DNA of 64,000 nucleotides from JAXMAF01 sp046350555 (GTDB lineage: Bacteria; Planctomycetota; Phycisphaerae; Phycisphaerales; SM1A02), in assembly GCA_046350555.1 (NCBI GenBank), contig JAXMAF010000006.1, positions 186,001 to 250,000 of the forward strand, in the 5' to 3' direction. The translations under genes and the position numbers were made by a program. Positions 62,930 through 64,000 of this stretch are shown in pieces. Under the pieces are notes generated by a model. The model had not been told where the DNA came from, searched no databases, and saw nothing but the letters and a program-made list of their open reading frames with translations. The first letter of the stretch is position 1, and the number at the start of each line of letters is the position of its first letter.

Positions 62930-64000
62930 GTGAGCACTCCCGTTTCCCCGGCCGATCGACACCATCGCGTGAAGGAGATCCTCGCGACGGTCATGGACCT
63001 GCCGGCGTCGCGGCGGGCCGCGCTGCTCGCCGAGGCGTGCGGCGACGACCACGAGCTGCGCCGCGAGGTCGAGTCGCTGCTGAGCCACGTCGACGCGCCC
63101 GTGGTGGACCTCGCCGCCGCGGCCGCTGGCGTGCGCGCCGCGATCGCCGAGGCGGTGGCCGACGCGGTCTCGGAGGAGCAGGAGCGCACGGCCGAGGCCG
63201 ACGCGCTGACGAGCATGCCGGAGCGGCTCGCGGACTACCGGCTCCTGCGCGTGCTCGGCGAAGGGGGCATGGGCGTGGTCTATCTCGCCGAGCAGGACGC
63301 GCCGCGCCGCATCGTCGCGCTCAAGGTGATGCGCCCCGGCTTCGCCGGACGACAGCTCCTGCGCCGCTTCCGGCGCGAGGCCGAGCTGCTCGGCCGCCTT
63401 CAGCATCCGAACATCGCGCAGATCCACGCGGCCGGGAGCGCCACGCTGGAAGGTCCGCGCGGTCCGCGCTTGGTGCCCTACTTCGCGATGGAATACGTGC
63501 GCGGGCGCACGATCTCCGACCACTGCCGCGAGCTCGGACTCGGCGTGGCGGACCGCGTCCGCCTCTTCGTCGGCGTGTGCGACGCGGTCGACTACGCCCA
63601 CGCGCAGGGAATCGTCCACCGCGATCTCAAGCCGGCCAACATCCTCGTCGAGGACCGCACCGGCACCGGCGTCGGGCCGCCCGCGCGGACCGACGCGATC
63701 TCCGGAACCCTGGCGCCGCCGACGGGCATCCCGAAGATCCTCGACTTCGGCATCGCGCGCCGCGCGGACCACGGGCCCGCCGATCGCGCCCACACCACCA
63801 CGGTGCAGACCGAGCTTGGCCAGGTCGTCGGCACGCTTCCCTACATGAGCCCCGAGCAGGTCTCCGGCGCGCCGGGCGCGGTCGATCGGCGCAGCGACGT
63901 CTACGCGCTCGGTGTGATCCTCTACCAGCTCCTCGCCGGCCGTCTTCCCCTGGAGCTGGGCGACCGGACGATCGCCGAAGCGGTGCGCATGGTGAGCGAG
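62930..64000 (+). CDS. Ser/Thr protein kinase (3' part missing)
   Basis: The first 357 residues of a planctomycete-type kinase. An N-terminal helical region (about 1-95: VKEILATVMDLPASRRAALL) like those paired with ECF sigma factors precedes a Hanks-type kinase: glycine loop LGEGGMGVVYLAEQ, Lys in IVALKVMRPGF, catalytic HRDLKPANILVED (about 230), DFGIARR (about 271), and GTLPYMSPEQVSG. It runs off the right edge before the end of the kinase domain; membrane and sensor domains would follow. GTG 62930 is the likely start. Confidence 0.92.
   Translation, partial: MSTPVSPADRHHRVKEILATVMDLPASRRAALLAEACGDDHELRREVESLLSHVDAPVVDLAAAAAGVRAAIAEAVADAVSEEQERTAEADALTSMPERLADYRLLRVLGEGGMGVVYLAEQDAPRRIVALKVMRPGFAGRQLLRRFRREAELLGRLQHPNIAQIHAAGSATLEGPRGPRLVPYFAMEYVRGRTISDHCRELGLGVADRVRLFVGVCDAVDYAHAQGIVHRDLKPANILVEDRTGTGVGPPARTDAISGTLAPPTGIPKILDFGIARRADHGPADRAHTTTVQTELGQVVGTLPYMSPEQVSGAPGAVDRRSDVYALGVILYQLLAGRLPLELGDRTIAEAVRMVSE

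Overview
The window is GC-rich (roughly 70% by eye). It looks like a planctomycete, most likely class Phycisphaerae. This is inferred from three things: secreted proteins that end in tandem dockerin-like motifs of the GDLNGDGIVNGSDLGLLLG type, a small basic protein of the family shared by Planctomycetes, Verrucomicrobia and Chlamydiae, and a Ser/Thr kinase and ECF sigma factor of the kind expanded in that phylum. There is no 16S rRNA gene in the window to confirm it.

Layout. 1-6960: SulP permease (cut by the left edge), an alpha/beta hydrolase, an SMR/EamA-like membrane protein, a SIMPL protein, a decayed nucleotidyltransferase/HEPN pair, an AspT/YidE-type permease and an AF2212-like antitoxin. 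7000-13700: a repeat-rich secreted protein with dockerin-like C-terminus, a large ABC substrate-binding protein, pyrF, a DUF971 protein, a glycosyltransferase and a tiny lipoprotein. 13984-27187: class I aminotransferase, small basic protein, acpS, heme A and heme O synthases transcribed divergently, a DUF3179 protein, an ATP-grasp enzyme, a solitary nuoB, two paralogous lipoproteins, a YihY/BrkB membrane protein, and an HTH-TPR regulator overlapping a small exported protein. 27438-39021: a PDZ/repeat protein, an FG-GAP/ASPIC protein, a pseudouridine synthase, an FmdB-like protein, DUF429, queE, tRNA-Leu(GAG), a large secreted metallopeptidase and smpB. 39022-47609: a repeat array running into an SDR gene, rseP with an in-frame stop, a frameshifted lipase-like gene, an ECF sigma factor and nadE. 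47772-64000: a DedA protein, two VWA proteins, a two-component system, ptsI, an RNase E/G with an IF-2 N-terminal-like segment in its tail, dxr, and a Ser/Thr kinase cut by the right edge.

Coherent functional groups are few. ctaA, ctaB and the DUF3179 gene form a divergent heme/oxidase locus. The response regulator and histidine kinase overlap by ATGA. DUF971 overlaps the glycosyltransferase. The HTH-TPR regulator overlaps a secreted protein by ATGA, an architecture reminiscent of regulator/exported-peptide (RRNPP-like) pairs; this is the best candidate for an undescribed system here.

Non-coding repeats are unusually rich: heptamer arrays at three loci, one forming an inverted repeat and one leading into about five 130-bp hairpin-bearing tandem units that extend the SDR reading frame; a 169-bp element with 21-bp perfect terminal inverted repeats and a solo end elsewhere; a three-copy ~100-150-bp dispersed repeat; and a ~60-bp repeat around the tRNA-Leu.

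Caution: at least six genes show frameshifts or an in-frame stop. Some may be real decay, but the pattern also fits residual consensus errors in a long-read or metagenomic assembly.
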